From: Gammaproteobacteria bacterium
GTDB lineage: Bacteria; Pseudomonadota; Gammaproteobacteria; Pseudomonadales; Azotimanducaceae
Length of the DNA stretch: 64,000 nt
Direction of reading: 5' to 3'
Assembly: GCA_030425195.1 (NCBI GenBank)
Contig: JAUIAV010000005.1
Location: forward strand, 186,001-250,000
Shown: in pieces, positions 25,665-35,562 of the stretch
Position numbering within the stretch: the first letter of the stretch is position 1
Layout: each line of letters opens with the position of its first letter
Position numbers and translations under genes: made by a program
Notes under the pieces: generated by a model
The model's database searches: none
Told to the model about the DNA's origin: nothing
What the model saw: only the letters and a program-made list of their open reading frames with translations

Positions 25665-26102
25665 CTAATCCCACTCCATTTCCTGGTACCAGCCGTTTTC
25701 CGAGGCCAGTGCGAGCGCCTTCGGTATCCAGTCGGCGGTGGGTCTGGGCAGCGCCTCTGGCGCCACCCAGACCAGCTCTGCGAAATGCTCCGGCTCGTTG
25801 ATCACCGGTTCGCCCACCCAGTCGCTGCAGCGGAAGAGGAAGTTCACACCCTGATGGCGTCCGGACCGGTAGGGCATCACGCTGTACGGGGTCAGCGTGA
25901 CGGCCTGCACGTCGAGTTCCTCCGCGAGTTCTCTGTGCGCTGCCTGGGTGACCGATTCACCCTGCTCCTGGTGTCCGCCCGGGAGCGCATAGTAGCCGTC
26001 CATGAAGCCCGTGTTCGCCCGCTTGAGCAGCGCCAAAGCGCCATCGGCCCGTACGAGCAGTATGTGCACGACGACCGGAAAGCGGTCCCTGTCCTCGGCC
26101 AT
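25665..26102 (-). CDS. Nudix hydrolase
   Basis: 145 residues from ATG 26102 (GGGAGAA upstream). The Nudix box is intact: GGHQEQGESVTQAAHRELAEELDV when read across its 23 positions, with the REL-EE core binding Mg2+. The beginning (VVVHILLVRADGALALLKR) is the usual first strand pair. Such enzymes hydrolyse nucleoside diphosphates linked to another group; the substrate is unknown. Divergent from the GNAT gene with 46 bp between the starts, and 59 nt upstream of mdh. Confidence 0.9.
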   Translation of the reverse strand: MAEDRDRFPVVVHILLVRADGALALLKRANTGFMDGYYALPGGHQEQGESVTQAAHRELAEELDVQAVTLTPYSVMPYRSGRHQGVNFLFRCSDWVGEPVINEPEHFAELVWVAPEALPRPTADWIPKALALASENGWYQEMEWD

Positions 26103-26148
26103 GGATTCTCCCGGGCTGGTGGCTACTGAGTTCTGATAATGTCTCGGG

Positions 26149-26904
26149 ATGGATGATTCCAGCACGAGCACAAGGCGCATCGAGGAGGCTTCACTGAATG
26201 CCTGGCCCGCCATACGCCAGACGCTGCTGGACGGCTGGCTGCTGCGCTTCTCTCACGGGTTCACCAAGCGGGCGAACTCGATCGTGCCTTTATACCCTGT
26301 TCTCGAGCCCATGGAAGACAAGGTACGCCATTGCGAGAACCTGTACGCGCGGGAACGGCTGAAGACCATCTTCCGGCTCACGTCGATCACCGACTGTTCG
26401 GTCCTGGACGAGTACCTGGAGAAGCGTTCCTACGAGCGGGTGGATCCCACACAGGTGCTCACCACGACGCTGGCCGCTCTGCCACCGCCGGAGTCCACCC
26501 GGATCCGGCACCTGGCACGGGAGCAATGGCTCGATGCTTATGCGGGTCTGACCGGGTTGCCGGAAACCGCCAGGTCGCTGCACGGGGCGATCCTCAACGG
26601 CGCCAGCCTGTCGAGCAGCGAATGCGCCTTCGCCGTGATCGACTCCGGCGAAGGCCCGCTGGCGTGCGGTCTGGCCGTACGGGAGCAGCATCTGCTCGGT
26701 CTCTTCGACATCTTCACCCATCCGGATCACCGGGGCCGGGGTCATGCTGAGGCGCTGGTGGGGGATCTTCTGGCCTGGGGCCGCGGAAAGGGCGCCGTAA
26801 CCGCCTATCTGCAGATGGATGCATCGAACACCGCCGCCCGCGGGCTCTACGACAAGTTCGCCTTCACCGAGGCATATCATTACTGGTACCGGGTCTCCGC
26901 CTGA
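26149..26904 (+). CDS. GNAT-family N-acetyltransferase
   Basis: 251 residues. The acetyl-CoA-binding part is C-terminal: [26 protein letters not shown] (split: [16 protein letters not shown] and [10 protein letters not shown]), with the R-G-x-G/A loop, then [22 protein letters not shown]. The N-terminal about 130 residues are unusual ([33 protein letters not shown]) and occur in two-part GNAT proteins. The acceptor is unknown. There is no Shine-Dalgarno; a GATAAT hexamer ends 8 nt before the ATG, pointing to a leaderless transcript. Confidence 0.85.
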   Translation: MDDSSTSTRRIEEASLNAWPAIRQTLLDGWLLRFSHGFTKRANSIVPLYPVLEPMEDKVRHCENLYARERLKTIFRLTSITDCSVLDEYLEKRSYERVDPTQVLTTTLAALPPPESTRIRHLAREQWLDAYAGLTGLPETARSLHGAILNGASLSSSECAFAVIDSGEGPLACGLAVREQHLLGLFDIFTHPDHRGRGHAEALVGDLLAWGRGKGAVTAYLQMDASNTAARGLYDKFAFTEAYHYWYRVSA

Positions 26905-27230
26905 TCCCCATCCGGCACCGAACCCCAAAGTTCCTCCATTTTTCAGCCTGTCACCAAACTTGATTCAAAGCCTCATTTCTGAGATGTTCCGTCCCTCGCG
27001 CGAAAATAGCATCGTCCGTCCGTCGTTTCGCGGCAGAATAAAAACAACAAAAACAAGCAGTTAGCCAAAAGGCTGACAGGGCCCGACGGACCTAACCCAA
27101 CGCCCTCTGAAGCTCGGACTCGCGAGCAGACGGCTATCTTCGTGCCTGCTTCACGGGCGAGGTTCGGGACGACCCCGCCCGGGGTTCGGCGTCATGGGAC
27201 GCCTTCCATGAGTCAGTTTGGAACGTAGAG
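26905..27230 (+). promoter_or_regulatory. gltB upstream region and leader (no gene seen)
   Basis: The only gap above 300 bases in the window. No reading frame in it looks coding. The left half is relatively AT-rich (around 27000-27060, a run of A-rich sequence) and probably holds the promoter, though I could not fix a convincing -35/-10 pair. It also holds a small AGCC-AAAA-GGCT hairpin at 27063-27074. The right half is GC-rich and ends in two consecutive strong hairpins before the gltB start. Control by nitrogen or glutamate status is plausible for this operon but is not shown by a recognised motif. Confidence 0.5.
27172..27203 (+). promoter_or_regulatory. Two adjacent hairpins in the gltB leader
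   Basis: ACCCC-GCCC-GGGGT (27172-27185) is followed 2 nt later by GGCGTC-ATGG-GACGCC (27188-27203), both perfect stems. Neither is followed by a T-tract, so they are not simple terminators. They end 27 nt before the gltB ATG and could affect translation or mRNA stability. Confidence 0.5.
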
Positions 27231-30200
27231 ATGAACGACAACGGCATGAGCCAGAGCACGCCTGCTGGTCAGGGTGCGCCCCAGAGTAACGGAGCGTTGA
27301 CCGCTTTCCCGCCGAGGCAGGGCCTTTACGATCCCGCCAACGAGAAAGACAGCTGCGGCGTCGGCTTCATCTGTGACATCAAAGGCCGTCCCAGCCGCGA
27401 GATCATCGAAGACGCTCTGAACATGAACTGCTGCATGGAGCACCGTGGCGGCGTCGGTTACGAGAAGAATACGGGCGACGGCGCCGGCATCCTGGTCGGT
27501 CTGCCGCATCAGTTCCTGGCCAAGGTGGCCGAGTCCGCACTGGGCATACAGCTGCCGCCGGCCGGTCAGTTCGGTGTGGGCAACGTCTTCCTGCCCACCG
27601 ATCCCGATGCCCGCGCTCACTGCAGAAACGTGCTCGAAGCGGAAATCGAAGCTGCCGGTCAGCGGCTGCTCGGCTGGCGCGATCTGCCCGTGCACCCGGA
27701 CGGGGCCGGCATCGGCAACGCGGCCCGCGCGGCCATGCCCACGTTCGCCCAGCTGTTCATCGGGGCAGATGGCGCATCCGGCGACGATTTCGAACGCAAG
27801 CTGTATCTGATCCGGAAGCACGCCACCCATCGTCTCAGGGGCGATCAGAATCTCGCGCAGCGGAAGTCTTTCTATGTCTGCAGCCTGTCCTCGAAGGTGA
27901 TCATCTACAAGGGCATGCTCACGCCGGATCAGGTGCCGCTGTTCTACGCCGATCTCCGTGACAAGACGTTCGAGTCGCATCTCGCCATGGTGCACTCGCG
28001 ATTCTCGACCAATACCTTCCCCAGCTGGGACCGGGCTCAACCGAACCGCTTCATGAGCCACAACGGCGAGATCAACACGCTGCTCGGCAACCGCAACTCC
28101 ATGAATGCACGGCAGGGTACCCTGCGCTCGGAGCTGTTCGGAGAGGATCTGAAGAAGCTGTTCCCCATCGTCGAGCCGGACTGCTCGGACTCGGGCACCT
28201 TCGACAACGTGCTCGAATTCCTGCTCATGAACGGCCGCAAGCTGCAGGAAGCGGTGCTGATGATGATTCCGGAAGCCTGGCAGCAGCATCCCACCATGGA
28301 CGAGGCCAAGCGGGCGTTCTACGAATACCACTCCTGTCTCATGGAACCCTGGGACGGCCCGGCCTCAATCGCCTTCACGGACGGCACCTACATCGGCGCG
28401 GTGCTCGACAGGAACGGGCTGCGCCCGTCCCGCTACTACATCACCAACGACGACAAGTGCATCATGGCATCGGAAGTCGGCGTGGTGCAGGTGGACCCGG
28501 AAACCGTCATCGAGAAAGGCCGGCTCAAGCCGGGGCGTATCTTTCTGATCGATTTCGAAGCCGGCCGGATGATCCCGGACGAGGAGATCAAGAGCGAGTG
28601 GGCGAACGCCCGCCCCTACAAGAACTGGCTGGATGCCCAGCGCATCGATCTCGAAGATCTGAACACGGATCAGCAGCCGCACGGTTTCGACCCGCAGACC
28701 CTCACGCCGCGCATGCAGGCTTTCGGCTACACCGTGGAAACCATGCAGATCATGCTGCAGCCTCTGGTCACCGAGCTCAGGGATCCGCTCGGCTCCATGG
28801 GCAATGACGCAGCACTCGCGGTGATGAGCGAGAAGCCGCGCATGATCTATGACTACTTCAAGCAGCGCTTTGCTCAGGTCACCAATCCGGCCATCGATTC
28901 GATCCGGGAAGAGGTGATCATGGCCCTGAACTGCTACGTGGGTCCGGAGCAGAATCTGCTGGAAACCACCGAGCAGCACGCCCACCGGCTGCGCATTCCC
29001 CACCCCATCCTTTCGAACGAGGAGCTCGCGGCCCTCAAGCACATGGATCACCGGGGCTGGAAGAGCCGGGTCATCGACATCACCTACCAGGCAGGCTCCG
29101 GGCGCGACGGCCTCATTGCGGCGCTGGATCGGATCTGCGCCGAAGCCTCCGAAGCCATCGCCGAAGGCTATTCACTCATCGTCCTGTCGGATCGCCGGGT
29201 GGACGTGGACCATGTGCCGATCAGCTCGCTGCTGGCCGTGGGCACCGTGCACCATCATCTGAACCGGGAGGAGTCCCGCACGCGCATCGGCCTGATTCTC
29301 GAATCCGGGGAGGCCCGCGAGGTGCACCACCACTGCCTGCTGGTCGGCTACGGCGCCGATGCCATCAATCCGTATCTGGCCTTCGAGGCGCTCTGGGACT
29401 CCCGCCGCAAGGGCTACCTGGACGGTGCTTCGCATATTCAGTCTGACGACGACGTGGTGGCCGCCTATCGGAAGGGCACCGCCAAGGGCATGCTCAAGGT
29501 GATGGCCAAGATGGGCATCTCCACTCTCCAGTCGTACAAGGGCGCACAGATTTTCGAAGCCGTGGGACTGGCCTCCGACGTGATCGAACGCGCTTTCGTC
29601 GGCACCGCGTCCCGGGTGCAGGGTGTGGATCTGTCCGTGCTCGCCGAGGAGATGCAGCGCCGGCACCAGCTCGGCTACCCGAGCCGTTCACCGAACGTGG
29701 CCGTGCTGCCGAATCCCGGCGACTTCCACTGGCGCCGGCACGGCGACACCCACATGTGGGATCCGGAAGCCATTGCCGATCTGCAGGTGGCATCCCGGGC
29801 CAACAGCGAAGACGCGTACTGGCGTTTCTCGAAGCATGTGAACGAGGAATCCACGAAGAAGAGCATGCTGCGGGGCCTGCTCTCCTTCAAGTCCGATGTC
29901 AATGGCGGTCCCATCCCGCTGGAGAACGTGGAGCCGGAGCAGGAGATCGTCAAGCGCTTCGCCACGGGGGCCATGAGCTTCGGGTCCATCAGCGCCGAAG
30001 CCCACGAGTCGCTTGCCATCGCCATGAACCGGCTGGGCGGCAAGTCCAACACCGGGGAAGGCGGAGAGGATCCGAGCCGTTTCATTCCTCTGGCCAACGG
30101 TGACTCCAAGCGCAGCGCCATCAAACAGGTCGCCAGCGGCCGGTTCGGAGTGACCATCAACTACCTGACCAACTCCGACGAGATCCAGATCAAGATCATT

Positions 30201-31841
30201 CAGGGCGCCAAGCCCGGCGAAGGCGGCGAGCTGCCCGGTCACAAAGTGGACGACGTGATCGCGAGCATCCGCCACTCCACCCCGGGCGTGGGCCTGATCA
30301 GCCCGCCACCGCACCATGACATCTACTCCATCGAGGATATGGCGCAGCTCATTCATGATCTGAAGAACGCCAATCCCAAGGCCCGGATCAGCGTGAAGCT
30401 AGGCGCGGAGATCGGCGTGGGGACCGTGGCCGCGGGCGTGACCAAGGCCCGTGCGGACCATCTCGTCATCGCCGGTGACACCGGCGGTACGGGCGCATCC
30501 CCGCTCACCTCCATCAAGCACGCGGGCGTACCCTGGGAGCTCGGCATCGCGGAAACCCACCAGACGCTGGTGCTGAACAATCTCCGCTCCCGGGTGGTCC
30601 TGCAGACGGACGGTCAGATCAAGACCGGGCGGGACGTGGCCATCGCAGCCCTGCTGGGCGCCGAGGAGTTCGGCTTCGCCACTGCTCCACTCATCGCGCT
30701 GGGCTGCATCATGATGCGCAAGTGTCACCTCAACACCTGCCCCGTGGGTATCGCGACCCAGGATCCGAAGCTCAGAGCCAAGTTCGCCGGAAAGCCCGAG
30801 CACGTGGTGAACTATCTGTTCATGGTGGCGAAAGAGCTGCGCATGATCATGGCCGAGCTCGGTTTCAGGACCGTCAACGACATGATCGGCCGGGTGGATG
30901 CCCTGCACGTGGATGCCGCCGTGGACCACTGGAAGGCCAAGGGTCTGGATCTCACGGCTCTGCTCACCCGTGCAGAAGAGCCGCCGGAGTTTCTCGGCAG
31001 CTATGCGATCCACGAGCAGGACCATGGTCTGAGCAAGGCCATCGACAACGAGCTGATGGAACTCGCGCTGCCGGCCATCCGGAGCGGCCAGAAGCTCTAC
31101 GACGAGCTCACCATCGTCAACACCAACCGGGTGGTGGGTGCCATGCTCTCCAATCTGATCATCCGGGAAGTGGGACCGGACATGCTTCCGGACGAATCGC
31201 TGCACTTCAAGTTCCACGGCAGCGCCGGCCAGAGCTTCGGCGCCTGGCTCGCCAAGGGGGTGACCCTGGAAGTCGAAGGGGATGCCAACGACTTCGTCGG
31301 CAAGGGGCTCTCCGGCGGACGCATCGTGATCTACCCGCCCAAGGAAAGCCCTTTCCGGGCGGAGGAGAACATCCTCATCGGCAACGTGGTCCTCTACGGT
31401 GCAACCAGCGGGGAGTGCTACTTCCGCGGTGTGGCCGCAGAGCGGTTCTGCGTGCGCAACTCGGGCGCCTCCGCGGTGGTGGAAGGCGTGGGTGACCACG
31501 GCTGCGAATACATGACCGGCGGCCGGGCGGTCATCCTCGGCAGCACGGGCCGGAACTTCGCGGCGGGCATGAGCGGCGGCATCGCCTACGTGTGGGATCC
31601 GGAAGGCACCTTCGCCCGTCAGTGCAACATGGAGATGGTGGAGCTTGAATCCATGACGGCGGGCGAAGACATCGCCGAGCTGAAGGGGCTGATCGAGAAA
31701 CACCGCCACTATACGGATTCGCCGGTCGCCAGAGGCTTGCTGGAGAACTGGGAGCAGTCTGTCGGTCAGTTCATCAAGGTCATGCCCACTGACTACAAGC
31801 GGGTTCTGGAAGCGCGGCGGGAAGCCGTCAGCGCAGGTTAA
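27231..31841 (+). CDS. gltB: Glutamate synthase (NADPH) large subunit
   Basis: 1536 residues. With GltD, makes two glutamates from glutamine and 2-oxoglutarate. The mature N-terminal nucleophile is C42 (EKDSCGVGFICD), so about 41 residues should be removed as propeptide. Next comes the glutaminase domain (HSRFSTNTFPSW, HNGEINTL), the central domain, the FMN-binding synthase barrel (GEGGEDPSRF, KPGEGGELPGHKV, GDTGGTGASPL), the 3Fe-4S cysteines in CIMMRKCHLNTCPVG, and the C-terminal beta-helix (GDANDFVGKGLSGG). The weak ribosome site GGAACGTAGAG precedes ATG 27231. gltD follows after 12 nt. Confidence 0.97.
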   Translation: MNDNGMSQSTPAGQGAPQSNGALTAFPPRQGLYDPANEKDSCGVGFICDIKGRPSREIIEDALNMNCCMEHRGGVGYEKNTGDGAGILVGLPHQFLAKVAESALGIQLPPAGQFGVGNVFLPTDPDARAHCRNVLEAEIEAAGQRLLGWRDLPVHPDGAGIGNAARAAMPTFAQLFIGADGASGDDFERKLYLIRKHATHRLRGDQNLAQRKSFYVCSLSSKVIIYKGMLTPDQVPLFYADLRDKTFESHLAMVHSRFSTNTFPSWDRAQPNRFMSHNGEINTLLGNRNSMNARQGTLRSELFGEDLKKLFPIVEPDCSDSGTFDNVLEFLLMNGRKLQEAVLMMIPEAWQQHPTMDEAKRAFYEYHSCLMEPWDGPASIAFTDGTYIGAVLDRNGLRPSRYYITNDDKCIMASEVGVVQVDPETVIEKGRLKPGRIFLIDFEAGRMIPDEEIKSEWANARPYKNWLDAQRIDLEDLNTDQQPHGFDPQTLTPRMQAFGYTVETMQIMLQPLVTELRDPLGSMGNDAALAVMSEKPRMIYDYFKQRFAQVTNPAIDSIREEVIMALNCYVGPEQNLLETTEQHAHRLRIPHPILSNEELAALKHMDHRGWKSRVIDITYQAGSGRDGLIAALDRICAEASEAIAEGYSLIVLSDRRVDVDHVPISSLLAVGTVHHHLNREESRTRIGLILESGEAREVHHHCLLVGYGADAINPYLAFEALWDSRRKGYLDGASHIQSDDDVVAAYRKGTAKGMLKVMAKMGISTLQSYKGAQIFEAVGLASDVIERAFVGTASRVQGVDLSVLAEEMQRRHQLGYPSRSPNVAVLPNPGDFHWRRHGDTHMWDPEAIADLQVASRANSEDAYWRFSKHVNEESTKKSMLRGLLSFKSDVNGGPIPLENVEPEQEIVKRFATGAMSFGSISAEAHESLAIAMNRLGGKSNTGEGGEDPSRFIPLANGDSKRSAIKQVASGRFGVTINYLTNSDEIQIKIIQGAKPGEGGELPGHKVDDVIASIRHSTPGVGLISPPPHHDIYSIEDMAQLIHDLKNANPKARISVKLGAEIGVGTVAAGVTKARADHLVIAGDTGGTGASPLTSIKHAGVPWELGIAETHQTLVLNNLRSRVVLQTDGQIKTGRDVAIAALLGAEEFGFATAPLIALGCIMMRKCHLNTCPVGIATQDPKLRAKFAGKPEHVVNYLFMVAKELRMIMAELGFRTVNDMIGRVDALHVDAAVDHWKAKGLDLTALLTRAEEPPEFLGSYAIHEQDHGLSKAIDNELMELALPAIRSGQKLYDELTIVNTNRVVGAMLSNLIIREVGPDMLPDESLHFKFHGSAGQSFGAWLAKGVTLEVEGDANDFVGKGLSGGRIVIYPPKESPFRAEENILIGNVVLYGATSGECYFRGVAAERFCVRNSGASAVVEGVGDHGCEYMTGGRAVILGSTGRNFAAGMSGGIAYVWDPEGTFARQCNMEMVELESMTAGEDIAELKGLIEKHRHYTDSPVARGLLENWEQSVGQFIKVMPTDYKRVLEARREAVSAG

Positions 31842-31853
31842 TCGGAAGTTACG

Positions 31854-33317
31854 ATGGGAAAAGTTACTGGATTCATGGAGTTCGAGCGCAACCCGGCGCC
31901 TTACCGGGATGCGCAGGCTCGCCTGCTGGACTTCCAGGAGATCTACACGGAACACGACGTGGACCGGCTCACCAACCAGGGTGCCCGCTGCATGGACTGC
32001 GGCGTGCCCTTCTGCCAGTCGAACGAAGGCTGTCCGATCCACAATCTGATTCCGGAGTGGAACGACCTGGTGTATCGCGGCCAGTGGCGGGAGGCGCTGG
32101 ACCGGCTGCACAAGACCAACAATTTTCCTGAATTCACCGGCCGCGTCTGCCCGGCGCCCTGCGAAGGGGCCTGCGTGCTCGGGATCACCGATCCGGCCGT
32201 GACCATCAAGAACATCGAAATGGCCATCGTCGATCGGGGCTACGAGGAAGGCTGGATACAGCCCAATCCGCCCGCAGAGCGGACCGGCAGAAAGATCGCC
32301 ATCGTCGGCTCCGGCCCGGCTGGACTGGCGGCAGCGGACCAGCTGAACAAGGTCGGCCACACGGTTACCGTGTACGAGCGGGCCGACCGGGTCGGCGGTC
32401 TCCTCATGTACGGCATCCCGAACATGAAGCTCGACAAGACCGAAGTGGTGGACCGGCGCGTGAACCTGCTCCGTGAGGAAGGCGTCGAGTTCGTTACGGG
32501 AACGGCGGTCGGCGATGGCAGCAACGGGACGCTGGACGGTCGCACGCTGCTCGAAACCAGCGACGCCGTGCTGCTCACCACCGGCGCAACGGTTCCGAGG
32601 GATCTGCCGATACCGGGCCGCGAGCTGAACGGCGTGCATTTCGCCATGGAGTTCCTCACCGCCAACACGAAGAGCCTCCTGGACAGCGGGCTCGAGGACG
32701 GCCACTACATCTCGGCGAAAGACAAGAATGTCATCGTCATCGGCGGCGGCGATACGGGCACCGACTGTATCGGCACCTCGCTGAGACACGGCTGCAGGAG
32801 CCTCGTTAATTTCGAGCTCTTCCCGCAGCCACCGGCGGATCGGGCTCCGAACAATCCCTGGCCCACCTGGCCGCGGATTCTGCGCACGGACTACGGCCAC
32901 CAGGAAGCCGTCCAGGTTTTCGGCTGTGATCCGCGCACCTACTCCATCTCCTCGACCGAATTCGTCGGTGATGAGAACGGGAACCTCATCGCCGTGCGCA
33001 CGGTGGACGTGGAGATGAGGGATGGCACCTTCGAGAACGTCCCCGGCAGCGAACGGGAATGGCCGGCCGATCTGGTGTTCCTGGCCATGGGCTTTCTCGG
33101 CCCGGAGCATATGGTTTCGGACGCGCTCGGAATCGACTACGACGAGCGCTCCAACTATCAGGCGGAGTACGGCCAGTACCGCACCAGCGTGGACAAGGTG
33201 TTCACCGCGGGTGACTGCCGGCGCGGACAGTCGCTGGTAGTGCGGGCCATCAACGAAGGCCGGGAAGCGGCCCGGGAGATAGACCGCTATCTGACGGGCA
33301 GCACTCAGCTGCCCTGA
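31854..33317 (+). CDS. gltD: Glutamate synthase small subunit
   Basis: 487 residues. FAD- and 4Fe-4S-containing NADPH-oxidising subunit that feeds electrons to GltB. N-terminal cluster cysteines: [13 protein letters not shown], then EGCPIHN, then [12 protein letters not shown]. The FAD-binding [13 protein letters not shown] and the NADPH-binding [11 protein letters not shown] follow, with a late [14 protein letters not shown] 7-bp GGGCAGC/GCTGCCC hairpin covers the last codons but lacks a T-tract. It forms an operon with gltB and converges on the outer-membrane-like gene. Confidence 0.97.
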   Translation: MGKVTGFMEFERNPAPYRDAQARLLDFQEIYTEHDVDRLTNQGARCMDCGVPFCQSNEGCPIHNLIPEWNDLVYRGQWREALDRLHKTNNFPEFTGRVCPAPCEGACVLGITDPAVTIKNIEMAIVDRGYEEGWIQPNPPAERTGRKIAIVGSGPAGLAAADQLNKVGHTVTVYERADRVGGLLMYGIPNMKLDKTEVVDRRVNLLREEGVEFVTGTAVGDGSNGTLDGRTLLETSDAVLLTTGATVPRDLPIPGRELNGVHFAMEFLTANTKSLLDSGLEDGHYISAKDKNVIVIGGGDTGTDCIGTSLRHGCRSLVNFELFPQPPADRAPNNPWPTWPRILRTDYGHQEAVQVFGCDPRTYSISSTEFVGDENGNLIAVRTVDVEMRDGTFENVPGSEREWPADLVFLAMGFLGPEHMVSDALGIDYDERSNYQAEYGQYRTSVDKVFTAGDCRRGQSLVVRAINEGREAAREIDRYLTGSTQLP

Positions 33318-33333
33318 TGAAGGATGCCCCGGA

Positions 33334-34173
33334 TCAGAGTCCGAGGCTTACGTACAGAATCGGACCGTCGCCGCTGAGATCCAGCTGCTTTTTCCGGCGG
33401 CTGGAGCTATTGTCCTCAACGTCGATATCAATGAACTGATAGCCGAGCCCGACGCCCAGCTTTCCGCCGCCTGGCCGCCACTCGCCGAAAGCGCTGGCCG
33501 TGACCAGACTGCCGTCGACGTCGTCGACCTCCAGCGCGAAGTATCCGATTCTGCCGCCGACATAGAAGCTATCGCCGAACCGGTGCCCGCCTTCAACCGA
33601 AAAATTCGGCAGAGGTGCCGTCACACTCGAGCTGGATGCACCAAGATCGAGGGGCGGGTCAACGGGCATTCCGTCTACATCCACCTCCACCGTGGCGCTG
33701 ACGCCGGACTTGATATCCGCGATGTGCAGACCGACACCCACACCCAGGTGGGTACGTCCGGTATTGATGAAGTCCCAGCTCAGATCGACGATGTAAAACT
33801 TGAGATCGAGCTCAGACTCCAGCGTCGCGTTCACCGACCACTCGATGTCGTCGAAATTGCCGTCCTCGGCAGCACGCTCCTCTCCGTCCCCATCGAAGCT
33901 CGAGTAGCTGGCGGACAGCCCCCAGCTGTCTGCGAACTGCCAGTTGAATCCGAGCCACAGATTCGTCGCGGTCGTATCCATGCCCAGGTCGTCGAGATCC
34001 AGTTTGATTTCCTCGTTCCCGGCCAGGGTGGTGCTGAATTTGGCGTCTGCGCTGTAATCCATGCCGCCAACCTTGAACGTGAACGTATCCCCGAAGCCCG
34101 GTTTGTCCGCCAGTGCAGGTGCCGACAACAGCAGCGCCGCGGCACAGACGGCCGGATATCGCATGAGTTTCAT
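33334..34173 (-). CDS. Exported beta-barrel-like protein of unknown function
   Basis: 279 residues. A signal peptide (YPAVCAAALLLSAPALA) is followed by alternating amphipathic strands with many Gly, Tyr, Phe and Asp: NLWLGFNWQFADSWGLSASYS, FYIVDLSWDFI, HLGVGVGLHIADI, FYVGGRIGYFALEV, LGVGLGYQFIDIDV, ending ILYVSLGL. This is the composition and period of a small outer-membrane beta-barrel. GAGGG precedes ATG 34173. No partner or ligand can be inferred from context. Confidence 0.75.
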   Translation of the reverse strand: MKLMRYPAVCAAALLLSAPALADKPGFGDTFTFKVGGMDYSADAKFSTTLAGNEEIKLDLDDLGMDTTATNLWLGFNWQFADSWGLSASYSSFDGDGEERAAEDGNFDDIEWSVNATLESELDLKFYIVDLSWDFINTGRTHLGVGVGLHIADIKSGVSATVEVDVDGMPVDPPLDLGASSSSVTAPLPNFSVEGGHRFGDSFYVGGRIGYFALEVDDVDGSLVTASAFGEWRPGGGKLGVGLGYQFIDIDVEDNSSSRRKKQLDLSGDGPILYVSLGL

Positions 34174-34283
34174 AGTGATCCCTCTTAGTCCCTTGCAGAT
34201 CGGGAAACGTCAGCTCCGCTCCCATGAGAGCCGACAGCATACTACGCTGCCGGATGCGTCCACGACTATAGGGGGTTTCACGG

Positions 34284-34754
34284 TCAGACGCCGATCTCGT
34301 CCTCGAACTCGCCGACGGACGTCTCCCACCACTCGAACGTCTTCTCGAACTGCGCCCGGGTGACCCCGCCCTGCATGTTCAGCACCAGCTCGAGCCAGGG
34401 ATCGCTGACCTCGTCGAGATAAGCGCGGCCGAAGAGGCGGGTGGCGTTCCACTGATTGATCACGTCCAACCCCACCTTGTCGTTCAGCTCGTAACCTGCC
34501 TTGAAGAGCAGGATCTGGCAGTTGTCATGCTGCTCAGAGCAGCCATAGAAAACGAGGGCGAACTGGGTGCCGCCCACGCTGGAGCGGATCATCGGATCCC
34601 CTTCGCCATCCACCTCCAGGCTCGCCCGGTAACCCAGATCCTGAATGATCTCCACCAGCGCGGCCGGATCGGTACCATCCACGATCTGTGCTCTGGCCTC
34701 CGCCACTGACGCGCCGAGGCACAGCAGCAGGGCTGGAATCAGCAGTTTCGGCAT
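34284..34754 (-). CDS. Exported YbjN-domain protein
   Basis: 156 residues from ATG 34754, with GGAGG 6 nt upstream; a GTG two codons earlier is poorer. A signal peptide (LLIPALLLCLGASVAEARA) precedes a domain with the YbjN order: LVEIIQDLGYRASLEVDGEGDP, FALVFYGCSEQHDNCQILLF, VINQWNATRLFGRAYLD, LELVLNMQGGVTRAQFE. YbjN domains resemble type III secretion chaperone folds; the role of exported members is unknown. It lies 13 nt after the DUF2799 gene, so a two-gene operon is likely. Confidence 0.85.
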   Translation of the reverse strand: MPKLLIPALLLCLGASVAEARAQIVDGTDPAALVEIIQDLGYRASLEVDGEGDPMIRSSVGGTQFALVFYGCSEQHDNCQILLFKAGYELNDKVGLDVINQWNATRLFGRAYLDEVSDPWLELVLNMQGGVTRAQFEKTFEWWETSVGEFEDEIGV

Positions 34755-34767
34755 TCTCACCTCCCGG

Positions 34768-35406
34768 TCAGGACGCCGTGCCCGTCATCGCGACAGTTCT
34801 GTCCAGACGGTCCAGTTCCCGCGATTTGATGGCAAGCTCCGCCTCCAGATCCGGCAGCGCCTGCTTCAGCCGCGCCTGCTCATCGAGCAGCCGCTGTACC
34901 CGGGTGCCGAGCTCCACGCGCTGCTCGACGGAGAGTTCGGGGTTCAGCTGGGCCGCACCCGCATTGATGATCTCACCCTTGATGGCCTCGAGCCGGCCGG
35001 CTGTCTGGTCGATTTCCCGTTCCAGATTGGCCACCGTCACCCGGGCCTCATAGAGACGCCGGCCTTCCTGGTAGGCCGCCAGGAATCCGGCTTTCTGGTC
35101 CGACGGGCAGATGTTGGCGTGTGACCAGCCGCGCTCGCCGATGTGGTAGGCATTGTTCGGATCACAGTATTCCCGGGCACCCTGCTCCCAGCCCGCCATG
35201 TACGAGGCTCTGTCCGGCGCCACCCCATGCTCCATGCAGGCATCCTGGTGCCTGAGCAGCGCGGTTGACCGCTGGCCATTGACGCCATCCCGGTAACCCA
35301 CGGTCTGCCAGTCGCCGACGGCGCACTGATTCTCGCTCATGGAAGGCTTTCCCGCACAACCGGCGAGGAGCACGCAGAACGCGCCGACCACAAATAAAAC
35401 TCTCAT
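34768..35406 (-). CDS. DUF2799 lipoprotein
   Basis: 212 residues with a lipoprotein signal (FVVGAFCVLLAGC, lipobox LAGC). DUF2799 marks: GDWQTVGYRDGVNGQ, DACMEHGVAPDRASYMAGWE and QGAREYCDPNNAYHIGERG. The C-terminal about 85 residues form a probable coiled coil (ARVTVANLEREIDQ, RLLDEQARLKQALPDLEAEL), so the protein may reach across the periplasm or bind a partner. Function unknown. First gene of a likely pair with the YbjN protein. Confidence 0.88.
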   Translation of the reverse strand: MRVLFVVGAFCVLLAGCAGKPSMSENQCAVGDWQTVGYRDGVNGQRSTALLRHQDACMEHGVAPDRASYMAGWEQGAREYCDPNNAYHIGERGWSHANICPSDQKAGFLAAYQEGRRLYEARVTVANLEREIDQTAGRLEAIKGEIINAGAAQLNPELSVEQRVELGTRVQRLLDEQARLKQALPDLEAELAIKSRELDRLDRTVAMTGTAS

Positions 35407-35562
35407 GTCACATCTCCATCTGTTTCGAGGCAGTTCAGGTACGGCTCAGTCCATGACCGACCGGGACGCAGACCACCAGGGTCAACCGCACGCTAGCAGC
35501 CGGGTCGGAGAAACACCGGGATGGAGGTCACAGATTGGGGATTGCCGCCTTCTGCGGCCCGA

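Noticed and set aside
27172-27203. Known riboswitch class in the gltB leader
   Set aside because: The hairpins do not match the layout of the glutamine element or another class I can recognise, so it is kept only as an unassigned structured leader.
30399-33110. A 903-codon open frame on the minus strand across gltB and gltD
   Set aside because: It is the antisense of two unmistakable, complete genes. Its translation is His/Arg/Gly-rich with no domain, as expected from GC-rich codon use.
33296-33314. GGGCAGC-ACTCA-GCTGCCC hairpin at the end of gltD as a terminator
   Set aside because: It lies inside the last codons and no T-run follows on either strand, so it does not meet the usual terminator pattern.
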